A stretch of DNA of 64,000 bases from Chamaecrista fasciculata (GCA_003254925.1 QANZ01035159.1:52189-116188); one strand, 5' to 3'. Shown: positions 50,586 to 62,455, counted from the first letter of the stretch. Translations and numbers: made by a program. The notes: generated from the letters alone by a model not told the origin.

Positions 50586-51184
50586 TTTTCTTTTGTCATA
50601 ATGATATTTCCATTCATGAGAAAATGGTACAAGGTTATACAATAATTGAGAGACAAGTATCACATAGATTTAACAATTTGGATATAACCTTACGCTCTCT
50701 AGAACAGATTACAATAATATAGGAGAAGAAGAAAAAAAATTCTAGGCAACACACCTAAGACTGAAAATAAAATTCACATCTCCTATACAATCAGATCTAC
50801 AAAATATCTAAAAAAGATGAAGAAACTTAAAAGATAAAATGAGAGGCAACACCTCTCATCCCTCTCAGAGAGATAAATCTTCTTAACCCATTTCCTTCTT
50901 CAGTTGAGCTTCAGTGCAGGTCTGAGATATATCAACAAAATACAATAAGATAAACCCTTTCCTAGTGAAAGAGGGAAATTTTCCCTTGTGGAAGAAGAAG
51001 AAAAACTTCTCTAATGAAAGTAAAAAAACCTCCCTAATGGAGGAGAATATAAAAAACATACCTAAAGGACGGGGTTACCGTGGCTGAGTAGCGATAACCC
51101 CAAACACTGCAGATCTAGCATGGAGAGTGACGAGATAGAGCGTCTGGAGAGAAGCTAGAGAGAGTGTCTTTTTCCTTTAAAAAA
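50586..51184 (-). mobile_element. Short LINE-like retroelement with 12-bp TSD
   Basis: A 599-bp insert flanked by AATTATGTTCTT (50574-50585 and 51185-51196). The left end (TTTTCTTTTGTCATAATGAT) is the complement of a plant LINE 3' terminus. The right part (AACACTGCAGATCTAGC, GGAGAGTGACGAGATAGAGC) looks like an untranslated leader. No reverse transcriptase is present, so it is internally deleted or non-autonomous. Confidence 0.6.
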
Positions 51185-51572
51185 AATTATGTTCTTAGAA
51201 AATTTTAAAATATATGTTTATAGAACATATAATCAAATAGGCCCAAAGTTTTGATCGCTTGGGGATTTCAATTTTAGAGCAAGTGTGCAAAATAAATTAT
51301 GTTCAAATAAATTAATAGTTTGATTTTTGAAATATTACTAAATTAATAATTTAAATATTAAAATATCAAACGCATAATTTAACCTTTAAAAGATTCAAAC
51401 GATATAGTTATCAGTCCTTTTCATAAACTAAAAAGTATTTCATTTGATTTTTTAGAAACAAAAAAATATACTGTTTGAATCTTTTAATAATTAAATTATG
51501 TATTTAAATCATTTAAAAATTAAGTTGTCAACTAAGTAATCTTTCGAAAACTGAATTGATAATTTATTCTAG

Positions 51573-51960
51573 GGTAAATTACACTTTGGTACCCTGTGGT
51601 TTGACCCTATTTCACTTTGGTACCCTGTGGTTTGAAACTTGACACTTTGGTACCTTGTGGTATTCTCTTTTAATACTTTGGTACCCTTTGGAGCTATTTT
51701 GTAATTTTAACCATAATAAATTTTGCAAAAATTACATATTGACCCCTAAATTTTTTTAAAGTTTTCATTTTAGTCCCTAGATAATATGTATCTAGGGACC
51801 TATTTGTAATTTTTTAAAAACTTTTTGGGGTCAATATGTAATTTTTGCAAAATTTATCATGGTTAAAATTACAAAATAACTCCAAAGGGTACCAAAGTGT
51901 TAATGGAGAATACCACAGGGTACCAAAGTGTCAAGTTTCAAACCACAGGGTACCAAAGTG
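51573..51960. mobile_element. TTTGGTACC-family fold-back element, right end lost at N
   Basis: Starts GGGTAAATTACACTTTGG with left arm repeats, central ATTACATATTGACCCC and its complement, and right arm repeats ending ACAGGGTACCAAAGTG before the N at 51961. By comparison with 11707-12082 the final 30-40 bases are missing. Non-coding. Confidence 0.8.
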
Positions 51961-51961
51961 N

Positions 51962-53064
51962 AAGAATATGTCATTTTATTTTTTCAATGACTAATAAACA
52001 TATCGTTTAGATTTTTTCAAAGAATAAATTACGTATATCAATCTTTCAAATATTTAATTATTAACTAAGTAATTTTTTAAAAAATGAATTATTAATTTAT
52101 TATTTTTTCTTTGTATAATCACAATACAATTGTTGTAATCATGGGGCCCTACTTAGATGTCACTTTTCATTTTCCCCTAATATAACTTTTTTATTTGGTA
52201 AAATAATTTACGGATTTTATCTTACTTGTAACTCATAAATAATGGTCACACTTATGATAAAGAAAAAGGTTGTATATATGTAATAGTCTCAACTCTCAAG
52301 CATGTAAGAACTTTAAAATTAGAGTGCAGAGAAAAAAAAATCAATTTTTCTTTTTTTTGTGACGCTACGATTATTCCTTTATTCTTAGTTTTGAAATAGC
52401 TTGAAAATAGATAGAAAGGAATGTCACCTAAATTTTTTGTGATTTATATAAATACCATATCAAAGAATTTTCTTTTCTTTGAAAATTATTTAACTAAATT
52501 ACAATTAAATGTTTAACACAATACTTAATTGCAACCCACATACTCAAATTAATCAAGTGTTCATTGCTTTGTTTTTTTTGTCTAAGCTAGAACATTCATT
52601 CATCGCTTGGAGCAGTAATTAATTTCTTTGTTGTGGGACAACTGACCACATAAAACTTTTAATATTTAAAAATAATATTCCAACCTTATCACTTGATTAA
52701 AAAAACAAGTGAGGAACGACTACTTAATATTCATTAAAATATATTTGTTATATGGCTATACAGTATATATAATCAGTCATATAAGGCATCATAGAAAACA
52801 TTCCATCTTTCCCTATGGTTTCTGTAAGGTAATTTAATAATTCCCGATTCCACATCAGGTCCCTTAATTTTCAACGCATTGGATTAGTCAATTAAGACAA
52901 ACATCCAATAAAAACAGTATCTTAAAGTTTAAAGATGATCCCTAACAAAAACAAGAAATATATAAAAGGAATGGAGATCTTTTAAGATAATTGTAAAATA
53001 TATCCCAGTTTTCAATATTAATGTTGGATCGTCAGCGGGTTAACACAGTGGGTACAACACACCT
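51962..53064. other. AT-rich intergenic, no gene seen
   Basis: No coding sequence or structured repeat recognised in this 1.1-kb stretch. Confidence 0.5.
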
Positions 53065-53073
53065 TCGAAGAAA

Positions 53074-54269
53074 GAAGAAAACCTACTTTTTGGTCCCTCA
53101 ATTGTGACTGAGTCGATGATTTGGTCCCTGAATTGTGGGAAACTACAACTCAGTCCCTCAATTGTATACTTCCGTCTACGTTTTGGTCCCTCAGGTGTGG
53201 TCCGTCAGTTATAGAGCTGTTAAGTGATGACGTGTCACTGTTAAGTGCTTAGGTGGCTGTTAAATGCTGAGTTGGCATCCAAATAATATATTCCTACTCA
53301 TTTTTCATTATACACCTCATAAAAAGGACTTACATGCAATATATTATAACATTTCAATATCAAAACACAAAAAACACCAAGGGCCATTATGAAATTTTCA
53401 CACTCTCCTCTTCTTCTTCAATTTCCTAGCCGTCATCGTCATCTCTTCATCACTCTGTTTTCCCTTTCCACTCTCCCCACTCTCCCTTTCCACTCACACA
53501 TTTACAATTTTTTCACACTACCATCTTCTTCTTCTTCTTCTTTCACTCCGTGAAATGTTCGAATTCTCAGATCTTTCCGATGTCGACGACTCCGCCACCA
53601 TCGACGACATCATCTCTCAAGCTCAAGACCCTTGCGTTTTGGAGCAAGTCTCCGCCATCAAATGCTCTGGCTTCACCGACTCTTCTCTCCCCACCGATCT
53701 TGAATCTCGATTTTGCAAAAGGAGGTGAAGACGGCGGCGAAACCTAAACAAAATTCGGATTCATCGGCATCATCATCGTCGTCTCCTCCTCAAAAGATAG
53801 GTTGTTTCTTGTGCTCTCCGAAGAAGGACTACTCGAAGAAGAAGAAGAAGAAAAGCAAGGAGAATATTGGGCGTCAGAATCTGGGTGAAACGATGACGAT
53901 GGAGGCTGAGAAGTTGAAGAAGAAGATGGAGAAGAGGAGAGTGTGAAAATTTCATAATGGCCCTTGGTGTTTTTTGTGTTTTGATATTGAAATGTTATAA
54001 TATATTACATGTAAGTCCTTTTTATGAGGTGTATAATGAAAAATGAGTAGGAATATATTATTTGGATGCCAACTCAGCATTTAACAGCCACCTAAGCACT
54101 TAACAGTGACACGTCATCACTTAACAGCTCTATAACTGACGGACCACACCTGAGGGACCAAAACGTAGACGAAAGTATACAGTTGAGGGACTGAGTTGTA
54201 GTTTTCCACAATTCAGGGACCAAATCATCGACTCAGTCACAATTGAGGGACGAAAAAGTAGGTTTTCTC
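53074..54269. mobile_element. Pack-MULE-like element with 9-bp TSD and captured gene fragment
   Basis: Inverted arms of about 330 bp (53074-53405, 53940-54269) begin with AGAAAACCTACTTTTTGGTC-type ends and repeat TTGGTCCCTCA motifs. A perfect 9-bp direct repeat TCGAAGAAA flanks it (53065-53073, 54270-54278). Inside is GC-rich, exon-like sequence on the plus strand (53555-53946). There is no transposase. The right end lies about 340 bp upstream of the polyol transporter ATG, so it may sit within that promoter. Confidence 0.9.
53555..53946 (+). pseudogene. Captured gene fragment inside Pack-MULE-like element
   Basis: Frame one (53555-53728) encodes MFEFSDLSDVDDSA, then CVLEQVSAIKCSGFTDS and LPTDLESRF, and stops. 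A second frame (about 53719-53946) encodes KIGCFLCSPKKD and a Lys-rich KKKKKSKEN stretch. Both pieces resemble the start and middle of an uncharacterised plant protein with an MFEF..LEQVSAI..LPTDLESRF N-terminus and a later GCFxCSPKK segment. The frame change near 53720 suggests that an internal part of the parent was deleted during or after capture. Confidence 0.65.
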
Positions 54270-54620
54270 TCGAAGAAAACAACAATTAGGCAAATTTTGC
54301 ATAATGACGCCACAGTTGTTGCTTGGAAAGCGCCATTTAAGCTTAAGAAAAGTATGAAGTCAAATCCTTGTGATGTCCACCCTTTCGTATAGCACATGTA
54401 AAGTAATTAAATAGTCATGCCGTAAAAATTCAATTGTGGGGTTGCCTTTACTTGCTTGCTTAATTTCTTGTTACCAAGTCCACTCCTATTTCGCCGTCTT
54501 TCTTTCCTTCCTTCCTTCAGATCTGAAACCCAATTCGTGCTTTCTTTTCTAGTCTCGCGAATGTCATAGCAGTCCAAGAACAGAATCAAAATTTATACTT
54601 GGCGCAGATAAAAATCTGAG

Positions 54621-56506
54621 ATGGGGTTCCAAGAAAATGGGGATGGAGAAATGGGGTTGTCTGGAATCCCACTGGGAGCAAAGAACAAGTACACGAGGAT
54701 GAATTCTGAGCTTCCCGAGGATTCCGATGATGTTTTGCATCAACAAGATAGGAGGAATAGTACCAGCAAATATGTTCTTGCCTGTGCTATCTTTGCATCC
54801 CTCAACAATGTTCTTCTGGGCTATGGTAATGTATTGTTGAATAATTCCCTGATTTTGTCAAATTTTGCCCTTTTCGATTATGGTTTTGATGTTGCCTCAT
54901 TTACCATGTAGTATGATATTTTGGTTGCTTTGATGGGTTTTTCTCGAGCCTTATATGATTTACCATCAGTTCAACCCAACGTTTCCAGGCTGTGATTGTT
55001 CTATTCCGTTCAACTGTATACCTATGAAAAATTGTCAAATTGAATTTCAAGCACTATTTCTGATTCTGGTTTAGAATGAATGTTTCAGGTTGATAAATTT
55101 ATTTATATATCTTTTCCGAAACTGCAGATGTCGGTGTCATGAGTGGAGCAATTATATTTATCAAAGAAGATCTGAAAATATCTGAGGTGAAGGAAGAATT
55201 TCTGGTAGGTATTCTGAGCATTGTTTCTCTTCTGGGTAGTTTAGGTGGTGGAAGAACATCGGATATCATAGGTAGAAAATGGACGATGGCCTTAGCTGCT
55301 GTTGTCTTTCAAACAGGTGCAATCACAATGACTCTTGCTCCTTCATTCACAATACTTATGGTTGGAAGAATTTTAGCAGGGATTGGAATAGGTTTTGGAG
55401 TTATGATATCTCCTATATATATTGCTGAGATATCACCAAACATCACTAGAGGCACTCTCACTAGCTTCCCTGAGATTTTCATAAATCTAGGAATTTTGCT
55501 AGGTTATGTATCAAACTACGCATTTTCCGGCCTTTCACCACACATAAACTGGAGGATAATGCTTGCTGTTGGAGTGCTTCCTTCAGTCTTTATTGGCTTT
55601 GCTCTTTTCTACATTCCTGAGTCACCAAGGTGGTTGGTGATACAGAAACGAATTGAAGAAGCAAGAGCAGTGTTGTTAAAAACAAATGAAGATGAGAAAG
55701 AAGTGGAGGAGAGACTTGCTGAAATACAGCAGGCAGCTGCATTTGCTAATTCCGATGAGGCTAAACCTGTGTGGCTTGAATTACTATTTCCTTCTCCCCC
55801 TCTTCGCCGGATGCTCATTACTGGATTGGGGATTCAGTGTTTTCAACAGATCTCAGGGATAGATGCAACTGTTTATTACAGTCCCGAAATCTTTGAAGCA
55901 GCTGGGATTGAAGATAAGTCAAAACTTCTAGCAGCTACGGTTGCAGTAGGCATAACAAAGACCGTTTTTATATTGGTAGCCATCATTCTTATAGACAAAC
56001 TTGGTAGGAAGCCCTTGCTGTATATTAGCACAATTGGGATGACAGTATGCTTATTCAGTGTAGGGGCTACACTTACTTTGTTTGGACAAGGATCATTTGT
56101 AATTGCTCTGGCGATTCTGTTTGTTTGTGGGAATGTAGCTTTCTTTTCTGTTGGATTGGGACCTGCTTGCTGGGTTGTGACATCTGAAATCTTCCCTCTA
56201 AGAGTACGTGCTCAAGCATCGGCGCTTGGGGCTGTAGGTAATAGGGTCTGCAGTGGCCTTGTAGCCATGTCATTCTTGTCTATTTCCCGAGCAATTTCCG
56301 TCGGGGGATTATTCTTTCTGTTTGCTGCTATTTCTGCCCTTTCTGTTATCTTTATCCATGTGCTAGTCCCTGAGACCAAAGGGAAGTCATTGGAGCAGAT
56401 AGAGATGCTGTTTAAGAATGAACATGAGGGGCAAGGAGGTGAAATGGAGCTAGGAGATGTTGAGAAGCTTGTGCAGAACAATCACAAAACTGGTTTAACA
56501 AATTAA
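54621..56506 (+). CDS. PLT4: Polyol transporter 4 orthologue (major facilitator superfamily)
   Basis: Exons 54621-54825 and 55128-56506, joined in phase (GGC TAT G | AT), giving 527 residues. The cytosolic N-terminus MGFQENGDGEMGLSGIPLGA is distinctive for PLT4 proteins. Sugar-porter motifs: GRTSDIIGRKW (loop 2-3), PESPRWL after TM6, GIQCFQQISGIDATVYYSP in TM7, DKLGRKPLL (loop 8-9), and VPETKGKSLEQIE at the C-terminus. Twelve membrane helices are expected. Family knowledge: plasma-membrane H+/polyol or monosaccharide symporters; PLT4 substrate preference is not established by sequence. The single short intron and full length indicate a functional gene. Its likely promoter is cut short by the Pack-MULE-like element ending at 54269. 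Confidence 0.94.
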
Positions 56507-57755
56507 ATTTATTTTTTTAAGCCTTGTTATAATTACCCAGTGATGGGTTTGAATGAGGATAGTGTGACTGAAAACTGTACTACTTATGTCAAAGCCAATC
56601 CTCTCTGTGGAATTCTGGAGAGAACTTTGCTGAATGGATGATTATCAGCACGGAGAGAACTTACAGTCTACATAGCACCAAAGAAAACATGAAAAGTGAT
56701 GAACAAATTGGTATCTTATATCTTATTGTCTACACACACAGTTCATAGTTTATATCTATCATATTTGTATTTGAAGTTTAGTTTTAGGCGGAGCTGTTAT
56801 GAGAATAAGGTCCCTTGAGATGTTTTGTGAGAACCTATAGCACAACAATTACCTTGTACTGTATGAAGGAATGAAATTAAGATTGATATTCTTTTTAAGA
56901 TTACTTCTATCATATCGGTTTTGAATCTATCTTTTGCTTTGTATCTGTGTTGTGATCATTTTGGGACATCAAACCATCTCTCTCTGAATTTAGTTCTTGA
57001 TTACACATTATTATACAAAATTAATCTGGACCTGGCGTTGCTGCTAAATCCTACAGTCAAATTATCATATAAGCATTATCTGAAGAAAAGCAATGTGATA
57101 TGAATCATAGCAAGGCTAGTATTACAAGCTTTTGCCATTACAAAAGGAAAAAAGGTGAGTTGATGAGCAATCTCATTCAGCTGGACTCGCCACTTTCAGG
57201 TAGGTTTACTTTACAATAAATGAGAAGATGAACTCAATTATGAATGGATAACACACTGTTTGATAAAACTCTCAAAATATACAGATTTAGCAAACTTCAC
57301 ATAAATTTCACTAATCACACACCTGAAAGATTTGGGGTTAGGTTCAAAAAGGCAGTTATTGTTGGAGCATGATATGGCCAAGTCACTCTCAGCATACCTC
57401 ACAGTTTTCTTGCTCATTCACGTTGAGGAGGTAAAGATCCATCTCAACATTTTGAAGAAGATGGCATTGCAACATTTTATGACAAAAAACAAAATAAAAG
57501 CAACCCAAAAATTGTTTATATTAACCTACCAACAAAAAAGAATATGTTTATATTAACTTTTTTTTGCCAGAATTAAAAATAATTAATTGACCAACAAGGT
57601 TTGTGAATTTAGAATTAAATTCTTTATTAATAGAAGTTTTCATATTCAACATTGATATTGTCTCAAATAAAATTATTTTTAATATAGAGTACTTGTAAAA
57701 AATAAAAATAGATTGAAAATATGATGATTTAGAGTAATGTTAAACTAATTTTTTT
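56507..57755. other. PLT4 3' flank, no gene seen
   Basis: Contains the transporter 3' UTR and spacer. A plus frame at 57332-57556 lacks family resemblance. Confidence 0.4.
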
Positions 57756-57762
57756 TATGGTA

Positions 57763-58209
57763 AATTACAGTTTGATACCTTATTCTATGGACCGATTTCA
57801 CTTTGGTACCATGTTCTTTCAAAAGTCACACTTTGGTACCATGTTCATTGCACCGTTAACATTTTGGTACCATGTTCTTTCAAAACTGATATTTTGGTAC
57901 CATGTTCTTTCAAAAGTGATATTTTGGTATCTTGTTCTTCGTATCGTTAACACTTTGGTACCCTATTCTATGGACCGATTTCACTTTGGTACCCTGTTCT
58001 TTCACTATTTGTTACCTTGTTGCATCTTTTTTAGGGTATCAAAGTGATAACAGTGTAAAGAACATGGTACTAAAATGTCGTTTTTAAATAACAGAGTACC
58101 AAAATGTTGATGTTGCAAATAACATGGTACTAAAGTGTCACTTTTGAAAGAACAAGATACTAAAGTGAAATCAATTCATAGAACATGGTATCAAAGTGTA
58201 ATTTACCCT
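57763..58209. mobile_element. Diverged TTTGGTACC-family fold-back element
   Basis: Left arm repeats CACTTTGGTACCATGTTCTT several times; right arm carries complements such as AACATGGTACTAAAGTG and ends AAAGTGTAATTTACCC. Flanking 9-mers match at about 7 of 9. It differs from the other copies in its spacer words (CATGTTCTTTCAAAA), so it is a separate subfamily. Confidence 0.7.
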
Positions 58210-58857
58210 GATTTTTATAAAGGTTGTGAATCTAAATATTTGTGGAAAATGGTCGAATTTGATTTAAGACTTAAAGAAAGGAAAAATAATTGAGGCAGAT
58301 GATACATGTTTGCTTTAAAACATAAGTTGATAGCCTGTGCAATTTCTCAACTTAATTTGACTGATCCCCCTCAACTGTTCAACAATATACCAAAGTTCCT
58401 TCCTTGATCTTGAAGGTGTTGTTTCATTAACAAAATAATTTAGCTATAAACACAAAGAGCCCAAAAGCAAGGTGAAGGCTGACGCTGATGTAACATGGAA
58501 GGAATTACTTAAACAGGACGCTATTATATACAAAAGCCCAACTATAATATGATGCTTAAAACTGTAAAACACAGGCTAAGATAGCGATTCATTGCATATC
58601 TTAATAATACTATTCTTAGAGAATAAACAAGTATTGTCGTGGCAGCCTGCTACATGCATTTATCCTAATTGAACCACGTAAGAGTGAATATTGAATTTTC
58701 TCCCCAAATCATCGCCTTTCGTCAAAGGCATAAACATTTTTCTCGATCCGAACTCAACGTTCTCTGTTTTAGAGAAAATCCCCACTTCTCGATCTCCCCA
58801 CACACATCTATAGACTAATTAATTCTCTCAGAAAGAAAGAGATCCAAGTTTTCAGAA
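58210..58857. other. Clathrin light chain upstream region
   Basis: No gene. The last 100 bases form the likely 5' leader. Confidence 0.4.
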
Positions 58858-60593
58858 ATGTCGTCCTTCGACTCGTTCGGCAACGACGGAGACGACCACC
58901 ACTCTCACCAATCGCCGCCACCGCCTCCGCCGCAACCCTTCGATGATGATGATGGCTACATGAACTTCGACTCCGGCCAGCGTTACGAACCTTCCTTCGC
59001 TCCTTCTGATGATTTCAGCGAACCACCTCCTGTGGGCGACTATGACAATAATAACAACAACAACAACAACAACTATAGTCACAACCCTCATTCTTCAGAT
59101 ATCTACGGCTTTGGTGTTTCCACGCCCAACCAAGAATATGGCTCGCCCTTCGAATCCACAGAGCTTCAGACGAATGGTAATGATGGAAATGGAAATGGGA
59201 ATGGCGATGATGGAATTTTCACTTCCGATGGCCCTATGCTTCCCGACCCCAGCCAAATGCAGGAGGAAGGTTTTGCCAGACGCGAATGGCGACGGTGAGA
59301 TTATTTGAGATCTGATCTGATCAACTTTCTATTTCATTCCTTGTGTTTGTGTTCCTTTTATTGATGGTGTTATTTGTTTGTTTAATTATACCAAGATAGC
59401 CAAAATTGGAAATGTCATTATGTCATCTATTTGGAATGCATTTTTATGTGGAGGGTTGAATCATGAATGGGTTTGCACTCTGTAGTCTGCAAACCAGAAA
59501 CCTTGTCAGCAAGATAGTTTCTGACTTGATGATAGGATAAGGCAGTTTGCATACCAAAAAACTTGATGTGGAATTAGTGATCTTGTATGCTTGATGGATT
59601 TCACCTCTATCAGATGGATCTTGAAAATATTAATTTATTATAACTTTAGTTTATGGTGCCTTTTGGACTGTTTTATCTAGGTGATGATGCAGAAAGTATA
59701 ATTGCCACACTTCTTTTGTTTTGTCCTTTGTATGGTGTTAGTACTACCTTATTTCAAGGCATTCTCAGTTCTGACTCTGCAACTTTCATGGTTTCCACCA
59801 ATGTAGTCAAAATGCCATTTATCTTGAGGAAAAGGAGAAAAAAGAAAGGGAAATGCGGAATCAGATTATAAATGAAGCTGACGAATATAAGCGAGCTTTC
59901 CATGAGAAAAGAAAGCTCAATTGTGAGACAAACAAAACTACCAACAGGGAAAGAGAGAAGGTAAAATTAGTAAACTAATTGATTCCCAGAATTCTCCATT
60001 TCTCATTGCCTTTGCTCTTTCCATTTCCCCTCCTCTTCATTGTGCATTGTCTTGCTCTTGTGCAAAATAATAACAATGAGTAATATGTGCAGTTATACTT
60101 GACTAATCAAGAGAAATTTCACAAAGAAGCTCACAAACATTACTGGAAAGCAATAGCAGAGATAATTCCTCGTGAGGTCCCTAATATCGACAAGAGAAGG
60201 GGCAAAAAAGAAGCTGAGAAAGATAAGCCTTCGGTTGTGGTGGTTCAGGGTCCAAAGCCTGGGAAACCTACTGACCTTGCAAGAATGCGCCAAATGATTT
60301 CCAAGCTTAAACAGAAGCCTCCCCCTCACATGATGCCTCCTGAACCCAAAGAAGGCAAGGATAGCAAAGATGCAAAAGATCCTAAAGATGCCAAAGAAAC
60401 CAAAGATGCAAAAGATGGAAAGGATAGCAAAGAAGCAAAGGAAGGGAAAACCGCAACACCAACTGCAGCAGAGGCTGTAGGACAAAGTAAAGTCGCTTCC
60501 CCCACAGGAAGTGATGCTGTTAAGAGTGCAACTGATGCCCTTAAACCAGAGGGTGAGCAAGTCAATACGTCTGAACCAGCAGCAGCTCAGTGA
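58858..60593 (+). CDS. Clathrin light chain, 3 exons
   Basis: Exons 58858-59294, 59807-59960 and 60093-60593 are in phase and give 363 residues. The N-terminus ([13 protein letters not shown], then poly-Pro and nine Asn) is low complexity, as in plant light chains. [18 protein letters not shown] begins the heavy-chain-binding coiled coil, which continues through [16 protein letters not shown] and [39 protein letters not shown] is a hallmark of plant CLCs. The C-terminus has a run of KD repeats ([14 protein letters not shown] type) and an Ala/Ser-rich end. Family knowledge: binds clathrin heavy chain hubs and regulates coat assembly in endocytosis and at the trans-Golgi network. Most like Arabidopsis CLC1 by the C-terminal repeats and by lying next to PLT4. 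Confidence 0.94.
59045..59073 (+). repeat. Coding AAC/AAT microsatellite in clathrin light chain
   Basis: AAT/AAC codons encode nine consecutive asparagines in the disordered N-terminus; mostly pure AAC units, so length variation between individuals is likely. Confidence 0.85.
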
Positions 60594-61389
60594 TGAACAC
60601 AATTTTGTTTTTGTTAGTTATTTTTTAAAAAATTTATACATACATATTCTTTTTTGTTCAAGTTTACTAAATTTGTGCTTATGTTAATGGAGAATAAGCA
60701 TATAGCCCTTTGCATATTCTTCAGGCTTTGCAGCATGGCCTGTGAAGATTTTTACTCCAATCTGTCATCGGAGATTTGTAGGCTTTAGATGCAATTTTGT
60801 TTTTGCTATCTTCTTTCTTTGACGTTTATAATTAAAGTAAGCTTTTTGACCAATCTACCTTTTCTCTGCCTTTAGGGAGAACCTAAGTTCTCAGATACCT
60901 ATGTGATTCTCTTAATGTTTTAACCTTCTGTTGGAGTTTTGTTTTCTGTTGTTATAGTTATAAATGCATTCAGTTCAAATTGCTAGTCAGATTACAAGAG
61001 AAATAGAGATGGAACCATACATCAAGATTCTATATTAAGTCTGGTTGTCTATGGACCATGGAGAAACTCGTTGGATTTATGTTCAACTTGCACATGGGAT
61101 TTTACAGCTGTCGGTGAATGTGTTCTTCCGCCTTAACCACGAAGAGGAGGGTTAAAACTTAAAACCTTAAGGGTGTTATATAACGATGGGCATCAGAAAA
61201 AAGATCAACTCAAGCAGCAAAAATTAATAGCAAGAAGTAACAAAAAGCTCAGCTTTTCTTAGAAAGTATACCTCTTTTCTTAATTTTTTTAACCATATGG
61301 CCCTATTTTCATTCTCGACAGAATTGTTTAGTGATTCGGGCTGATGGATAGTAAGAAAATATACAAATGAGCTTGTGTTTTTGTTGCCT
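60594..61389. other. Convergent intergenic region between clathrin light chain and expansin
   Basis: 3' ends of both genes face this 0.8-kb spacer. No other gene is seen. Confidence 0.5.
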
Positions 61390-61491
61390 GATTCATTAAG
61401 ATTTTCTAAATTCTAATGCTGAAACTGTTTTCCTTCAAATGATTCATTAAGATTTTCTAAATTCTAATGCTGAAACTGTTTTCCTTCAAAT
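61390..61491. repeat. Exact 51-bp tandem duplication across the expansin stop codon
   Basis: Units 61390-61440 and 61441-61491 are identical (each starts GATTCATTAAG and ends CCTTCAAAT). The second unit (nearer the gene) contains the last nine codons and the stop of the expansin; the first is an extra copy in its 3' UTR. Confidence 0.9.
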
Positions 61492-62455
61492 GTCTGCCCA
61501 AATTGCCAGTTTGCTGGGGCAACATTGTAAGATGTGAGTGTTGTTCCACCACTGATGGTAACCTCAAAGGACAGAGGCTGTCGTTGAAGGTTGACATTAC
61601 AATGCCAATTTTGTCCCCAATTTCTAGCCATGGGTATCCACCCTGTTCTTGATCCCTTCACTTTCACTGCAACCACTTCACCATCCAACCCTACATTGGT
61701 TATCAGGACTTGATAGAAGTGAGAACTACCTGACATTGTAAATCTCAGGCCACCACTTCTTTGGCACTTCACTCTGCACACACACACAACATTGACATGA
61801 ACAGATCATCCCTTAACTCAGTAAGATTCTCAAAACAACAAGAAAGTGGTTCTAGTCATCAATCTGCTTTTTGGTTTACCTTCTATACTGAATTGGGACT
61901 ATATCAGCTTTTCTCTTAGCAATCTCAGCAAATGCAGCTTCTGACATCTCAAAGTGCTCCCTTGGAAAATTGCACCAACCACCATAATCAGCTGAAAGTC
62001 CATAGTTTGGAGGGCAGAAATCAGTAGCAGTAAGAACTACAGATGGGCTTCCCATTAAGCACCACAAGATGTGATTAACACATCTGATCTCATAACAAGC
62101 CCCACAAGTACTCCCTCTGTTGAACAAGATGGTGCTCAACCCAGCACTGTATCTCCCATAGCTAGCCTTATGGAGGTCCCCATAACCACAAGCTCCTTCT
62201 GCAACCAACACAAGCAGAAGATCAGATTCAGAAGAAGCACGTTTTCAAAACAGGGTTTTGTATTTGTACTACTGGTGAGAATGAGACTAGAAAGAGCAAG
62301 TAGAAAAAAAAAAAAAAGTGACCTGTAATGAGCGACCCATCTGTGTCCTTGGTGTAAGTTGCAGTAGCAGTTTTCCATTCTCCATCCTTGTTTGCAGAAA
62401 TCTTGCAGGAATGCAGCAAGAGCAAGTAGAGGAGTGTAGATTGAAGTGCCTTCAT
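61464..62455 (-). CDS. Alpha-expansin, divergent (EXPA20-like), 3 exons
   Basis: Exons 62323-62455, 61880-62198 and 61464-61773 are in phase, 253 residues. Residues 1-21 are a signal peptide ([20 protein letters not shown]). Domain 1 is the six-stranded barrel related to GH45: [49 protein letters not shown]. The family HFD motif reads HFE here. Domain 2 is the beta-sandwich ([61 protein letters not shown]) followed by an extra QH. Family knowledge: secreted, non-hydrolytic wall-loosening protein acting on cellulose-xyloglucan contacts. The atypical start of domain 1 ([12 protein letters not shown], where most have ATFYGG) and HFE place it with EXPA20-like members. A 51-bp tandem duplication overlaps its stop codon. 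Confidence 0.92.

Noticed and set aside
57332-57556. 74-codon plus-strand frame after PLT4
   Set aside because: No domain, poor composition, isolated.
60093-60602. 169-codon antisense frame in the clathrin light chain
   Set aside because: Complement of the conserved coding exon; Cys/Phe-rich composition is a by-product of the KD repeats.
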